Counted from the stretch's first letter, positions 16,654-29,321 are shown. The stretch is 64,000 nucleotides of DNA from Castellaniella sp044508625 (GCA_044508625.1 JBIQHJ010000001.1:238105-302104), one strand, 5' to 3'. Numbers and translations are program-made. The notes: a model not told the origin generated them from the sequence alone.

Positions 16654-19119
16654 ATGAGCTACCTCGTATTGGCGCGCAAATGGCGTCCTCGTTCGTTTGA
16701 CACGCTGATCGGGCAGGATCATGTCGTCCGCGCGCTCACGCATGCCCTCGACAGCGGCCGCCTGCACCATGCGTGGTTGTTCACCGGCACCCGGGGCGTG
16801 GGCAAGACCACCCTGTCGCGCATCCTGGCCAAGTCCCTGAACTGCGAGCAGGGCGTGACGGCGACGCCTTGCGGGCAATGCCGGGCGTGCACGGAAATCG
16901 ACGCCGGCCGCTACGTGGACTACATCGAGCTCGATGCCGCCTCGAACCGCGGCGTCGACGAGATGACGCAGTTGCTCGAGCAGGCCGTCTACGCGCCGTC
17001 CTCGGCCCGCTACAAGGTCTACATGATCGACGAGGTCCACATGTTGACCGGGCATGCGTTCAACGCCATGCTCAAGACCCTCGAGGAACCCCCCGAGCAC
17101 GTCAAGTTCATTCTCGCGACCACCGATCCGCAGAAAATCCCGGTGACCGTGCTGTCGCGCTGCCTGCAGTTCAACCTCAAGCAGATGACCGTCCCGGCCA
17201 TCGTCGAGCACCTGCGCCACGTCCTGGCCGAGGAATCCATCCCGGCCGAGCCCGAGGCCCTGCGGCTGATCGCGCAGGCCGCGGCCGGCTCGATGCGCGA
17301 TGCGCTGTCGCTCACCGACCAGGCCATTTCATTCAGTGCGGGTCAGCTCACCGGCGCGGCGGCGCGCGACATGCTGGGCACGCTCGACCAGCATCACCTG
17401 GTGACGCTGCTGCGCGCGCTCGCGGCGGGTGACACACCCGGCATCCTGGCGGTGGCCGACGACCTGGCGGCGCGCGGGCTGTCCTACCAGGCCGCCCTTG
17501 CCGATCTCGCGGTGCTGCTGTCCCGGATCGCCATCGCCCAGCGCCTGGGCGCGCCGCGCGAGGGCGACGATCCGCTGGCGCCCGAGATCCAGGCCCTGGC
17601 CCAGGCCTTGCAGCCCGACGAGGTCCAGCTCTTTTACGCCGTGGCGGTCAACAGCCGGCAGGAGCTCTCCCTGGCGCCCGACGAATACGCGGGCTTCGTC
17701 ATGGCGTGCCTGCGCATGCTGGCGCTCCTGCCCGCCGGCCGTGTGGCGGCGCCCGTCCCGGCAGCGGCCCCGGCAGTGTCCCCTCCTCCGGCGGCGGCTG
17801 CCCCCCCGGCTGGAACCGCACCGGCTGCCGCAGTCGGAGCCGACGCTACAACCGCAGCCCGCGCCACGGCCACAGCTTCCGTCACGGCAGCCCATGCCAC
17901 AACCGCGGCCGCTGACATAGCCACGGCTCCTGCCACAGCCGCAGCCGATGCCACAGCCGTAGCCCCCGTTACGGCCGCAACCCCAGGCACGGCCGCAACC
18001 CCAGGCACGGCCGCAACCCCAGGCACGGCCGCAACCCCAGCCACGGCCGCAACCCCAGCCACGGCCGCAGCCTCCGCCATAGCCACGGCTCCTGCCAGCC
18101 GCACTGCAGGCGGGGAGCCCTCGGTGGTGGCTGATCGCGTGCCCGCGGCCATCGCCGCGGCCAGGCCCACGCCTGGCAAGGAATCCGTGCCTGATGCCGC
18201 AGCGGGATCCGAGCCGGCGTCCGCCGGTTCAACCGGCGGCCGCGCCTCGACGGCGGGTGCAGGCGGATCGTACGTGAACGAGCCCGCCGGCAAGCCGCCG
18301 GGCGAGGGCGTCCCGTCCCGCGAGGCTGCCCCGCAAGGCCAGGGCGGATCGGAGGGTGAGGGGCAGCGGCCGGGCAAAACAGAGTTGCCCCGTGAGGGTG
18401 CGCTGTCCCGTGAGGCTGGACCCCTCGATCGAGGCGAGCCTCGATACGAGGACGGATCGCGGGCCCAAGGCGAACCGCGACGCCAGGGCGGACCGCAACG
18501 CCAGAACGAACCCCAGGACCAGGATGGGCCTCCGGCCTGGGATGAGGACATTCCGGATTTTCCCGAAGGCGACGACGGCCTGGTGCCCGTCGGCGGCGAT
18601 GAGGACGAGGTCTTCTTTGAGGGGCCCCCGCCCGGGGCGTCCCGCGCGGGGCCGGCGGCCGTCCGGGCGGCGGACGCCCGGGCGATGGGCGTGCGGCCGG
18701 CCGCAGCCGCGGCGGCGCCTGCGCCCGATCCGCGGGACGTGGGGCCGCGCGACTGGCCGGCGCTGGCCGCCGCGCTGCCGGTCACCGGCGCGGCCGCCGA
18801 GCTGGCCGTCAACAGCGAATGGCTCTCGGGCGGCGAGCACGAGGTGCGCCTGCGGGTCGCGATCCGCTCTCTCGCCGAAGGCGGCGGCCCCGAGCGCCTG
18901 CGCACGGTGCTGTCCGAGCATTTCGGCCGGGTGATCCGGCTCGAGATCGAGTGCGGCGAGACCGGCGAGGACACCGCCTACGCGGTCGACCAGTCCGCGC
19001 GGGCGGCCCGCCAGCGGGCCGCCGAGGAGGCGGTGCCCGGGGACGCGGTGGTGCGGGCGATGGCGCAGTCCTTCGGCGCCCGCGTGGTCCCGGGATCGGT
19101 GCGCCCGCCTGCGGTATAG
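16654..19119 (+). CDS. dnaX: DNA polymerase III subunit tau/gamma
   Basis: Clamp-loader ATPase, 821 residues from MSYLVLARKWRPRSFD. The N-terminal AAA+ module has Walker A GTRGVGKTTLSR, a zinc site (CEQGVTATPCGQCRAC), Walker B VYMIDEVHMLTGHAFNA and the sensor ATTDPQKIPVTVLSRC. Between about 365 and 700 lies a long low-complexity Ala/Thr/Pro then Gly/Glu/Arg/Gln-rich linker, including an 18-bp minisatellite. The C-terminal segment (DWPALAAALPVTGAAAELAVNSEW...) is the tau part that contacts the polymerase. ybaB and recR follow, the classic order. Confidence 0.96.
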   Translation: MSYLVLARKWRPRSFDTLIGQDHVVRALTHALDSGRLHHAWLFTGTRGVGKTTLSRILAKSLNCEQGVTATPCGQCRACTEIDAGRYVDYIELDAASNRGVDEMTQLLEQAVYAPSSARYKVYMIDEVHMLTGHAFNAMLKTLEEPPEHVKFILATTDPQKIPVTVLSRCLQFNLKQMTVPAIVEHLRHVLAEESIPAEPEALRLIAQAAAGSMRDALSLTDQAISFSAGQLTGAAARDMLGTLDQHHLVTLLRALAAGDTPGILAVADDLAARGLSYQAALADLAVLLSRIAIAQRLGAPREGDDPLAPEIQALAQALQPDEVQLFYAVAVNSRQELSLAPDEYAGFVMACLRMLALLPAGRVAAPVPAAAPAVSPPPAAAAPPAGTAPAAAVGADATTAARATATASVTAAHATTAAADIATAPATAAADATAVAPVTAATPGTAATPGTAATPGTAATPATAATPATAAASAIATAPASRTAGGEPSVVADRVPAAIAAARPTPGKESVPDAAAGSEPASAGSTGGRASTAGAGGSYVNEPAGKPPGEGVPSREAAPQGQGGSEGEGQRPGKTELPREGALSREAGPLDRGEPRYEDGSRAQGEPRRQGGPQRQNEPQDQDGPPAWDEDIPDFPEGDDGLVPVGGDEDEVFFEGPPPGASRAGPAAVRAADARAMGVRPAAAAAAPAPDPRDVGPRDWPALAAALPVTGAAAELAVNSEWLSGGEHEVRLRVAIRSLAEGGGPERLRTVLSEHFGRVIRLEIECGETGEDTAYAVDQSARAARQRAAEEAVPGDAVVRAMAQSFGARVVPGSVRPPAV
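17971..18060 (+). repeat. Five 18-bp tandem repeats inside dnaX
   Basis: Unit ACGGCCGCAACCCCAGGC repeats five times head to tail with one G/C substitution in the last two copies. It encodes the hexapeptides TAATPG (three) and TAATPA (two) in the tau linker. The 18-bp unit keeps the frame, so copy-number change would be tolerated. Confidence 0.95.
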
Positions 19120-19157
19120 TCCCATTCTTTGCTCAGACATTCAGGACGGATGATTCC

Positions 19158-19484
19158 ATGATGAAAGGTCAGATCGCGGGCTTGATGCGCCAGGCCCAGC
19201 AGATGCAGGAAAACATGAAGAAGGCGCAGGAAGCCCTGGCCGAGATCATCGTCGAGGGCGCGGCGGGGGGCGGCCTGGTCAAGGTGTCCATGAGCTGCAA
19301 GCACGACGTCAAGCGCGTGGCGATCGACCCGAGCCTGTTCGACGACGATCGCGACATGATCGAGGATCTCGTGGCCGCCGCCTTCAACGACGCCCTGCGC
19401 AAGGCCGAGGCCACGGCCCAGGAGAAAATGTCGGCGGTCACCGCCGGCATGTCCCTGCCGCCGGGGATGAAGCTGCCGTTCTGA
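19158..19484 (+). CDS. ybaB: YbaB/EbfC family nucleoid-associated protein
   Basis: 108-residue DNA-binding protein starting MMKGQIAGLMRQAQQMQENMKKAQ, the standard EbfC N-terminus, and ending with the family tail GMSLPPGMKLPF. EbfC binds DNA as a tweezer-like dimer and is almost always encoded between dnaX and recR, as here. Its TGA stop overlaps the recR ATG by one base (TGATG), suggesting coupled translation. Confidence 0.95.
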   Translation: MMKGQIAGLMRQAQQMQENMKKAQEALAEIIVEGAAGGGLVKVSMSCKHDVKRVAIDPSLFDDDRDMIEDLVAAAFNDALRKAEATAQEKMSAVTAGMSLPPGMKLPF

Positions 19485-20092
19485 TGGATCCCAGCCTGCC
19501 GGAGCCCGAGCCTCTGCGGGCGCTGATCCAGGCCCTGCGCAGCCTGCCGGGCGTGGGCGCGCGCTCGGCGCGGCGCATGGCCTATCACCTGCTGCAGCAC
19601 GACCCCGACGGCGCGCTGCGCCTGGGCAAGGCCTTGCAGGACGCCGTGGGGGGGCTGCGCCATTGCGTGCGCTGCAATTCCTTCTCGCAGGAGGACTTGT
19701 GCCCGACCTGCTCGCACGCGGACCGCGACCAGACCCTGCTGTGCGTGGTCGAGACCCCCGCCGATCAGAACATGATCGAGGCCAGCCACGGCTACCGGGG
19801 CCTGTACTACGTGCTGATGGGGCGGCTCGCGCCGCTCGAGGGCGTGGGCCCGGACCAGCTCCAGTTCGCGCGCCTGCTCGAGCGCGCCACCGACGGCGCC
19901 GTGCGCGAGGTCATCCTGGCGACGAACTTCACCGCCGAGGGGGAAACCACGGCGCATTACCTGGCCGACATGCTGCGCGCCCGCGGGCTGTCGGTCAGCC
20001 GCCTGGCGCGCGGCGTGCCCAGCGGCGGCGAACTCGAATACGTGGACGCCGGCACCATCGCCTGGGCCCTGTTAGAGCGCCGTCCCGGCTGA
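19484..20092 (+). CDS. recR: Recombination mediator protein RecR
   Basis: 202-residue protein of the RecFOR pathway, which loads RecA at gaps. Visible parts are the helix-hairpin-helix LRSLPGVGARSARRMAYHLL, the four-cysteine zinc finger (CVRCNSFSQEDLCPTC) and the TOPRIM domain (LLCVVETPADQNMIEASHGYRGLYYVLMG). Length and order are normal. It is the last gene of the dnaX operon; the 186 bp behind it are GC-rich with a repeated CCGCCGCCGATACCCC and no gene. Confidence 0.97.
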   Translation: MDPSLPEPEPLRALIQALRSLPGVGARSARRMAYHLLQHDPDGALRLGKALQDAVGGLRHCVRCNSFSQEDLCPTCSHADRDQTLLCVVETPADQNMIEASHGYRGLYYVLMGRLAPLEGVGPDQLQFARLLERATDGAVREVILATNFTAEGETTAHYLADMLRARGLSVSRLARGVPSGGELEYVDAGTIAWALLERRPG

Positions 20093-20278
20093 GAATCCCC
20101 GCCGCCGATACCCCCTCATCGCTGCCGCCGCGGCCAATGCGCATGCGCGGACCATCTCCCGCGCGGCGGATCCCCCGCCGCCGATACCCCCGCGGCGCGC
20201 GTGGGCAGGGATGTTCCCGGCTGATTTCGATTTCCGATCCCGTTATCATGATTGGGAATCGTTCCAATGGAGACCGCA

Positions 20279-21319
20279 ATGTCCGTTACGCGTCGTGAAT
20301 TGCTCAAGGCGGCCGGCGCCGCCGGCTTGATGGGGGCGCTGCCCGCCGTCGTCCGCGCGCAGGCGCTGGAAAAGACCTCGCTGACCATCGCGGTCGGCGG
20401 CCAGGCCCTGATCTATTACCTGCCCCTGTCGGTGGCCCACCTCAAGGGCTATTTCAAGGACGAGGGCCTGGACGTGTCGATCGCGGATTTCGCCGGCGGC
20501 TCCAAGGCCCTGCAGGCCGTGGTGGGCGGCAGCGCCGACGTGGTCTCGGGCGCCTTCGAGCACACCATCAACCTGCAGGCCAAGGGCCAGTACTACCGCG
20601 CCTTCGCCCAGCAGGGCAGGGCGCCGATGATCGTGCTGGCGGTCTCGAAGCAGACCCTGGGCGGCTACCAGTCGCCCGCCGACCTCAAGGGCCGCAAGAT
20701 CGGCGTCACCGCGCCGGGATCGTCGACCAACATGATGGCGAGCTTCTTTCTCGCACAGCACGGGGTCAAGCCCACCGAGGCGTCCTTCATCGGCGTGGGC
20801 GCCGGGGCGGGCGCGGTGACGGCCATGCGCAGCGGCCAGATCGACGCCATGTCCAACCTCGACCCGGTGATCAGCACCCTGGTCAAGGAGGACGCGGTGC
20901 GGATCATCGCCGACACGCGCACGCTCAAGGACACCATCCAGATCTTCGGCGGCAACATGCCCTCGGGCTGCCTGTACGCCTCCCAGGAATTCATCGACGC
21001 CAATCCCAACACCACGCAGGCGCTGGCCAACGCCATGGTCCGGGCCGACAAATGGATCCAGTCCACCAGCCCCGACGAGATCGCCGCCCTGGTGCCCAAG
21101 TCCTACCTGCTGGGCGACCCCGAGCTCTACAAGCTCGCCCTGCGGGGCAACCTCGAGGCCCTATCCCCCGACGGCATGGTGCCCGAGGACGGCCCGCGCA
21201 CCGCGCTCGAGGCGCTGGCGGGCTTCGTGCCGGGCTTCGACAAGTCCGCCATCGACATCTCGCGGATCTGGACCAACGACTTCGTCATCAAGGCCAACCA
21301 GAAATACCCCCATGCCTGA
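20279..21319 (+). CDS. ABC transporter substrate-binding protein, NMT1/TauA type, Tat-exported
   Basis: 346-residue periplasmic protein of the nitrate/sulfonate/taurine/thiamine-precursor binding family. The N-terminus SVTRRELLKAAGAAGLMGALPAVVRA is a twin-arginine signal. The mature part has LPLSVAHLKGYFKDEGLDV, GGSADVVSGAFEHT and LKGRKIGVTAPGSSTN, typical of NMT1/SsuA proteins. GGAG precedes the chosen ATG. It overlaps the ATPase gene by 8 bp, forming a three-gene importer operon. The substrate cannot be read from sequence. Confidence 0.88.
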   Translation: MSVTRRELLKAAGAAGLMGALPAVVRAQALEKTSLTIAVGGQALIYYLPLSVAHLKGYFKDEGLDVSIADFAGGSKALQAVVGGSADVVSGAFEHTINLQAKGQYYRAFAQQGRAPMIVLAVSKQTLGGYQSPADLKGRKIGVTAPGSSTNMMASFFLAQHGVKPTEASFIGVGAGAGAVTAMRSGQIDAMSNLDPVISTLVKEDAVRIIADTRTLKDTIQIFGGNMPSGCLYASQEFIDANPNTTQALANAMVRADKWIQSTSPDEIAALVPKSYLLGDPELYKLALRGNLEALSPDGMVPEDGPRTALEALAGFVPGFDKSAIDISRIWTNDFVIKANQKYPHA

Positions 21320-22112
21320 CGCCCTCAGCCTCGAGCAGGTCACCTGCACGTTTCCGGCGGCGCAGGGCGGCTCGTACACGGCCATGCGCGAGGCCTCGCT
21401 GACGGTCGCGCCGGGCGAGTTCGTCTCGGTGGTGGGCCCCACGGGCTGCGGCAAATCGACGCTGCTCAACATGGCGGCCGGGCTGCTGGCGCCGACCGCG
21501 GGCGCGGTGCGCGTGTTCGGCGATCCCCTGCGGGGGATCAACCACCGGGCCGGCTACATGTTCCAGGGCGAGGCCCTGATGCCCTGGCGCACGGCGCTCG
21601 CCAACGTGACCGCCGGGCTCGAGTTCGCCGGCGTGCCGACGGGCGAGGCCCGCGAGCGCGGCATGGAGTGGCTGCGGCGCGTGGGCCTGGGCGGCTTCGA
21701 GGACCGCTACCCCCACCAGATGTCGGGCGGCATGCGCAAGCGCGCCATGCTGGCCCAGACCCTGATCCGCGACCCCGACATCATCCTCATGGACGAGCCC
21801 TTCTCGGCCCTCGACATCCAGACGCGCCAGCTCATGGAAAACGAGGTCCTGGACCTGTGGATGGCCAGCCGCAAGGCGGTGCTGTTCATCACCCACGACC
21901 TGGACGAGGCCATCGCCATGAGCGACCGGGTGGTGGTGCTCTCGGCCGGGCCCGAAACGCATCCGATCGGCGAGTTCCCGATCGACATCCCGCGGCCGCG
22001 CGACGTGGCCGAGATCCGCGCCCACCCGCGCTTCATCGAGCTGCACCAGGCCATCTGGGCCGTGCTGCGCGACGAGGTCCTCAAGGGCTACGCCCGCCAG
22101 AGGCAGGGCTGA
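21312..22112 (+). CDS. ABC transporter ATP-binding protein (nitrate/sulfonate/taurine type)
   Basis: 266-residue cytoplasmic ATPase with Walker A GPTGCGKSTLLNM, Q-loop MFQGEALMPWRTAL, signature MSGGMRKRAMLAQTL, Walker B IILMDEPFSALD and H-loop ITHDLDEAI. The MPWR after the Q-loop and the SGGMRKR signature are typical of the TauB/SsuB family. It starts inside the end of the binding-protein gene and is followed 1 bp later by the permease. Confidence 0.92.
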   Translation: MPDALSLEQVTCTFPAAQGGSYTAMREASLTVAPGEFVSVVGPTGCGKSTLLNMAAGLLAPTAGAVRVFGDPLRGINHRAGYMFQGEALMPWRTALANVTAGLEFAGVPTGEARERGMEWLRRVGLGGFEDRYPHQMSGGMRKRAMLAQTLIRDPDIILMDEPFSALDIQTRQLMENEVLDLWMASRKAVLFITHDLDEAIAMSDRVVVLSAGPETHPIGEFPIDIPRPRDVAEIRAHPRFIELHQAIWAVLRDEVLKGYARQRQG

Positions 22113-22113
22113 C

Positions 22114-22902
22114 ATGAAACGCACGCTTTCCCTCCCCATCCTGCGCACGCTCCAGGTCCTGCTGCTGGTCGCGATCCTGCTCGTGTGGCACCTGGCCTCG
22201 GCCAGCCGGGACATTGCCTTTTTCTTCGGCCGGCCCGTCGAGGTCGCCGGGGTGATCTGGGCCTGGTTCATCACCGACGGCAGCATCTACCGCCACCTGG
22301 GCGTCACCCTCATCGAGACGGTGCTGGCCTTCGTGATCGGCACGGTGGGCGGGCTGGGCTTCGGCCTGTGGCTCGGCCTGTCGCGCGGCGCGAGCGCGCT
22401 GCTCGATCCCTACATCACCGCCGCCAACTCGATGCCGCGCGTGATCCTGGCGCCGATCTTCGCCATGTGGTTCGGGCTCGGCATCTGGTCCAAGGTCGCC
22501 CTGGCGGTGACCCTGGTGTTCTTCATCGTGTTCTTCAACGTCTACCAGGGCGTGCGCGAGGTCAGCCCCACGCTGCTCGACAATGCCCGGATGCTGGGCG
22601 CCTCGCGCCGCCAGCTATTGCGCCACGTCTACATCCCCTCGGCGACGAGCTGGGTGTTCTCGAGCCTGCACACCTCGGTGGGGCTGGCCTTCGTCGGTGC
22701 CGTGGTGGGCGAGTACCTGGGCTCGGCCGCCGGGGTGGGCTACCTGATCCTCCAGGCCGAAGGCACGCTGGACGTCAATACGGTGTTTGCCGGGATCGTG
22801 GTGCTGACGGTGTTCGCCCTGCTGCTCGACGGCGCGGTCGCCCTGGTCGAGCGGCGCCTGCTGGCGTGGCGGCCGGCCGCCGGCGGATCCGGGGCGCTGT
22901 GA
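22114..22902 (+). CDS. ABC transporter permease (nitrate/sulfonate/taurine type)
   Basis: 262-residue inner-membrane protein with about six hydrophobic segments and the BPD_transp_1 signature NARMLGASRRQLLRHVYIPSATSWVFSSL. NSMPRVILAPIFAMWFGLGIWSKVALA is the usual TauC/SsuC segment. Last gene of the operon, convergent with transaldolase. Confidence 0.92.
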   Translation: MKRTLSLPILRTLQVLLLVAILLVWHLASASRDIAFFFGRPVEVAGVIWAWFITDGSIYRHLGVTLIETVLAFVIGTVGGLGFGLWLGLSRGASALLDPYITAANSMPRVILAPIFAMWFGLGIWSKVALAVTLVFFIVFFNVYQGVREVSPTLLDNARMLGASRRQLLRHVYIPSATSWVFSSLHTSVGLAFVGAVVGEYLGSAAGVGYLILQAEGTLDVNTVFAGIVVLTVFALLLDGAVALVERRLLAWRPAAGGSGAL

Positions 22903-22908
22903 GCGGCC

Positions 22909-22929
22909 GGGGTGCCGCGCCGGCACCCC
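22909..22929. terminator. GC-rich hairpin between convergent genes
   Basis: GGGGTGCCG, a 3-nt loop, then CGGCACCCC is a perfect 9-bp inverted repeat between the ABC permease and transaldolase stops. There is no T tract, so it is either a bidirectional, weakly intrinsic terminator or an mRNA 3'-end stabiliser. Confidence 0.5.
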
Positions 22930-22983
22930 CGCAACGTCCCACGCGGGAGGGCCCGGCCTCGCCGCGCAGCCCGAATCCGGGGG

Positions 22984-23940
22984 CTATCCCCGCATCCGCG
23001 TCACCAGGGCGTCGAGCTGGACGGCGTCGGCGGTGAAGGCGCGGATGCCCTCGGCCAGTTTTTCCGTCGCCATGGCGTCCTGGTTCAGCTCGGTACGAAA
23101 GGCCACCTCATTGCTGGCCTGCCAGGCCGGCGCGTTCGCCTTGGCGCCCTCGACGCTCAGGCGGGCCTCGAGCGGCGCGTCGCTGGCCGCGAGCTGGCCG
23201 AGCAGCTCGGGGCTGATCGTGAGCAGGTCGCAGCCCGCCAGGGCGCGGATCTGGCCGATGTTGCGAAAGCTCGCCCCCATGACCTGCGTGGGGATGTCGT
23301 AGGCCTTGTAGTAGTCGTAGATGCGCTCGACCGAGCGGACGCCCGGATCGTTCGGGCCGGCGTTGGCGGCCTCGTCCCAGCCCTCGCCAGCGGATTTCTT
23401 GAACCAGTCGTAGATGCGCCCCACGAAGGGCGAGATGAGGGTCACCTTGGCCTGCGCGCAGGCGAGCGCCTGGGGCAGCGAGAACAGCAGGGTGAGGTTG
23501 CAGTGGATGCCCTCGGCCTGGAGGGCACGGGCGGCCTGGATGCCTTCCCAGGTGGAGGCGAGCTTGATCAGCACGCGCTCGCGCCCGATCCCCGCGCGCT
23601 CGTACAGGCCGATGATCTGGCGGGCGCGCTCGATGCTGGCCAGGGTGTCGAAGGACAGCCGGGCGTCGACCTCGGTCGAGACGCGGCCCGGGACGATCGA
23701 GAGGATCTCGCGCCCGAAGGCCACCAGCAGGCGGTCGACCTGCTCGGCCAGCGGCGCCGAGGGGTGGTCGCGCAGCACGCGCTCGAGCAGGGGCCGGTAG
23801 GCGTCCTGCCGCACGGCTTTCAGGATCAGCGAGGGATTGGTCGTCGCGTCGGTCGGTCGGTAGGCGCGCATGGCCTCGAAATCGCCGGTGTCGGCGACGA
23901 CGGTGGTCACGGCGCGCAGGGAATCGAGTTCGGAAGGCAT
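22984..23940 (-). CDS. tal: Transaldolase
   Basis: 318-residue enzyme of the non-oxidative pentose phosphate pathway, moving a dihydroxyacetone unit between sedoheptulose-7-phosphate and glyceraldehyde-3-phosphate. The N-terminal TDATTNPSLILKA motif is present. The Schiff-base lysine region is RVLIKLASTWEGIQAARAL, and the ISPFVGRIYDWFKK motif follows. Length matches TalA/TalB. It stands alone on the minus strand, divergent from carA. Confidence 0.97.
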   Translation of the reverse strand: MPSELDSLRAVTTVVADTGDFEAMRAYRPTDATTNPSLILKAVRQDAYRPLLERVLRDHPSAPLAEQVDRLLVAFGREILSIVPGRVSTEVDARLSFDTLASIERARQIIGLYERAGIGRERVLIKLASTWEGIQAARALQAEGIHCNLTLLFSLPQALACAQAKVTLISPFVGRIYDWFKKSAGEGWDEAANAGPNDPGVRSVERIYDYYKAYDIPTQVMGASFRNIGQIRALAGCDLLTISPELLGQLAASDAPLEARLSVEGAKANAPAWQASNEVAFRTELNQDAMATEKLAEGIRAFTADAVQLDALVTRMRG

Positions 23941-24018
23941 CGGTGCGGAGGCGAAAAAGGTGGACGGCCCTACTGTAGTGCATTTCGAGGGGGGCGGGGG
24001 AAGGCGGGGCGCGGGATG

Positions 24019-24024
24019 TATAAT
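24019..24024 (+). promoter_or_regulatory. -10 element (TATAAT) upstream of carA
   Basis: A perfect TATAAT lies 40 bp before the carA start in the tal/carA divergent region. No convincing -35 is seen at the right distance; the upstream stretch is a G-rich run. Confidence 0.5.
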
Positions 24025-24063
24025 AGGAAAGTTTGAATATCGACTTTACAACCGGGGTTCATC

Positions 24064-25233
24064 TTGCTGCCGTCAATCTTTCCCGTGGGTCCCAGCGGCC
24101 TTGTTCCAGCGATTCTAGCCTTGGCTGATGGTACTGTGTTCAAGGGGGTCTCCATCGGGGCGCCGGGCCATTGCGTGGCCGAGATCGTCTTCAACACCTC
24201 GATGACCGGCTACCAGGAAATCCTGACCGACCCCAGCTACAGCGGCCAGATCGTCACCCTCACGTATCCGCATATCGGCAATACCGGCGTCAATCCCGAG
24301 GACGTCGAATCCTCCCGCGTGCACGCCGCCGGCCTGGTCGTGCGCGACTGCCCCGCCCGGATATCGAACTTCCGGGCCCGCCAGACCCTGCCCGAATACC
24401 TCAAAGAGCAGGGCGTCGTCGCCATCTCGGGCGTCGACACCCGCAAGCTCACGCGCATCCTGCGCGAGCGCGGCGCGCAGGGGGCCTGCATCCTGGTCGG
24501 CGAGGACGTCGAGCGCGCGGTCGAGCTCGCGCGCAGCTTTCCGGGCATGGCCGGCCAGGATCTCGCCGCCGCCGTCGGCACGCGAAAGGCCGGCGCCTGG
24601 GCCCAGGGCACCTGGGCGCTGGGCCGCGGCTACAGCCGCCGCGAGGGCGATCGGTTCCACGTCATCGCCTACGACTACGGCATCAAGGCCAACATCCTGC
24701 GCCTGCTGGCCGATCGCGGCTGCCGCATCACGCTGGTGCCGGCCACCACGCCCATCCAAGAGGTCCTCGACCAGCGGCCCGACGGCATATTCCTCTCCAA
24801 CGGCCCGGGCGACCCGGCCGCCTGCGACTATGCGGCCGAGGCCTGCCGCGCCGTCCTCGACAGCGGCATCCCGCTGTTCGGCATCTGCCTGGGCCAGCAG
24901 GTTCTCGGCCTGACCCTGGGCGGGCGCACCATCAAGATGAAGACCGGCCATCACGGCGCCAACCACCCGGTCCAGGACCTCGACACCGGCCGGGTGTTCA
25001 TCACCAGCCAGAACCATGGCTTCACCGTGGACGGCGACAGCCTGCCGGCCAACGCCCGGGTCACCCACGTCTCGCTGTTCGACGGCACCCTCCAGGGATT
25101 CGAGCTCACCGACCGCCCGGTGTTCTGTTTTCAGGGCCACCCCGAGGCCAGCCCGGGGCCGCACGACATCCTGGTGCTGTTCGACAAGTTCATCGACCTG
25201 ATGGCCCGCCACAAGGCCCAGTCCTCCAAATAA
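24064..25233 (+). CDS. carA: Carbamoyl-phosphate synthase small (glutaminase) subunit
   Basis: 389-residue glutamine amidotransferase that feeds ammonia to CarB for arginine and pyrimidine synthesis. The N-terminal domain (AILALADGTVFKGVSIGAPG) is followed by the class I glutaminase with GICLGQQVLGL carrying the nucleophilic Cys and FQGHPEASPGP with the catalytic His/Glu. The start is a TTG (MLPSIFPVG), which fits the N-terminus of related betaproteobacterial CarA. carB follows after 18 bp. Confidence 0.96.
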   Translation: MLPSIFPVGPSGLVPAILALADGTVFKGVSIGAPGHCVAEIVFNTSMTGYQEILTDPSYSGQIVTLTYPHIGNTGVNPEDVESSRVHAAGLVVRDCPARISNFRARQTLPEYLKEQGVVAISGVDTRKLTRILRERGAQGACILVGEDVERAVELARSFPGMAGQDLAAAVGTRKAGAWAQGTWALGRGYSRREGDRFHVIAYDYGIKANILRLLADRGCRITLVPATTPIQEVLDQRPDGIFLSNGPGDPAACDYAAEACRAVLDSGIPLFGICLGQQVLGLTLGGRTIKMKTGHHGANHPVQDLDTGRVFITSQNHGFTVDGDSLPANARVTHVSLFDGTLQGFELTDRPVFCFQGHPEASPGPHDILVLFDKFIDLMARHKAQSSK

Positions 25234-25251
25234 GAAAGCCACTGCCATTCC

Positions 25252-28485
<3,234 letters not shown>

Positions 28486-28542
28486 CATCCCGCGCGTGGG
28501 CGCCAGCGTGATCGCAGGGCCGGCTTCCCGTAGAATGCGCCC

Positions 28543-29265
28543 ATGGAACCGACCTTGCCCGCCACGCACGTCCCCGTCTCGCGCGACACCGACCGCTCTC
28601 AGGCCGCCATCCTGAGGGCGGCGCGCGACGAGTTCACCGAGCATGGATTCGCCGGCGGGCGCGTCGACCGCATCGCCGAGCGCGCCGGCGTCAACAAGCG
28701 CCTGATCTACTACTATTTCGGCAACAAGAGCGCGCTGTTCCTGTCGGTCCTGGAGGGCGCCTACGCCGACATCCGGGCGGCCGAGCAGGGGCTGCGCCTC
28801 GACCTGCTCGACCCCGTCGAGGCCCTGCGCAGGCTGGTGACCTTCACCTGGCATTATTTCCTCGAGCATCCCGAGTTCCTGTCCCTGCTGGGCAGCGAAA
28901 ACCTGCTGCGGGCGAGCCACCTCAAGAAATCCGCCAAGATCCGCGAGATGCACTCGCCGCTGGTGCAGATGCTCGACACCCTGCTCGAACGCGGCCGGGC
29001 GCAGGGCATCTTTCGCGCCGGGATCGATCCGGTGCAGCTCTACATCTCGATCGCCTCGCTGGGCTTTTTCTACCTGGCGAACAACTACACGCTGTCGGTG
29101 ATCTTCGGACGCGACCTGCGCGCGCCCGAGGCCCTCGACGAGCGCCTGGCGCACATGACCGAGCTGGTCATCGGCTACGCCTCCAGCCAGCCGGATGCCG
29201 GCGGCGCCCCGCGGCGCCTCCCGCCGGAGGCCGCGCCGCGCAAGGCCCGGGCGCGGAAGGCCTGA
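28543..29265 (+). CDS. TetR-family transcriptional regulator
   Basis: 240-residue repressor. The HTH is AILRAARDEFTEHGFAGGRVDRIAERAGVNKRLIYYYFGNKSALF (residues about 21-65). The C-terminal ligand domain (FTWHYFLEHPEFLSLLGSENL...) resembles the RutR-type C-terminal family. A TAGAAT box lies only 6 bp before the ATG, so the mRNA may have almost no leader. It precedes the ABC importer operon and is the obvious candidate to bind the palindrome at 29349-29368. The ligand is unknown. Confidence 0.88.
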   Translation: MEPTLPATHVPVSRDTDRSQAAILRAARDEFTEHGFAGGRVDRIAERAGVNKRLIYYYFGNKSALFLSVLEGAYADIRAAEQGLRLDLLDPVEALRRLVTFTWHYFLEHPEFLSLLGSENLLRASHLKKSAKIREMHSPLVQMLDTLLERGRAQGIFRAGIDPVQLYISIASLGFFYLANNYTLSVIFGRDLRAPEALDERLAHMTELVIGYASSQPDAGGAPRRLPPEAAPRKARARKA

Positions 29266-29321
29266 TCGTTCCTTCGTCCCATCGATCCACGGCCCAGGGA
29301 TATCCCTAGGCCCGGTCGTCA

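Noticed and set aside
16654..19119. Programmed frameshift in dnaX making a gamma subunit
   Set aside because: I noticed no A-rich slippery heptamer of the E. coli type in this GC-rich gene; a different mechanism cannot be excluded but has no visible support.
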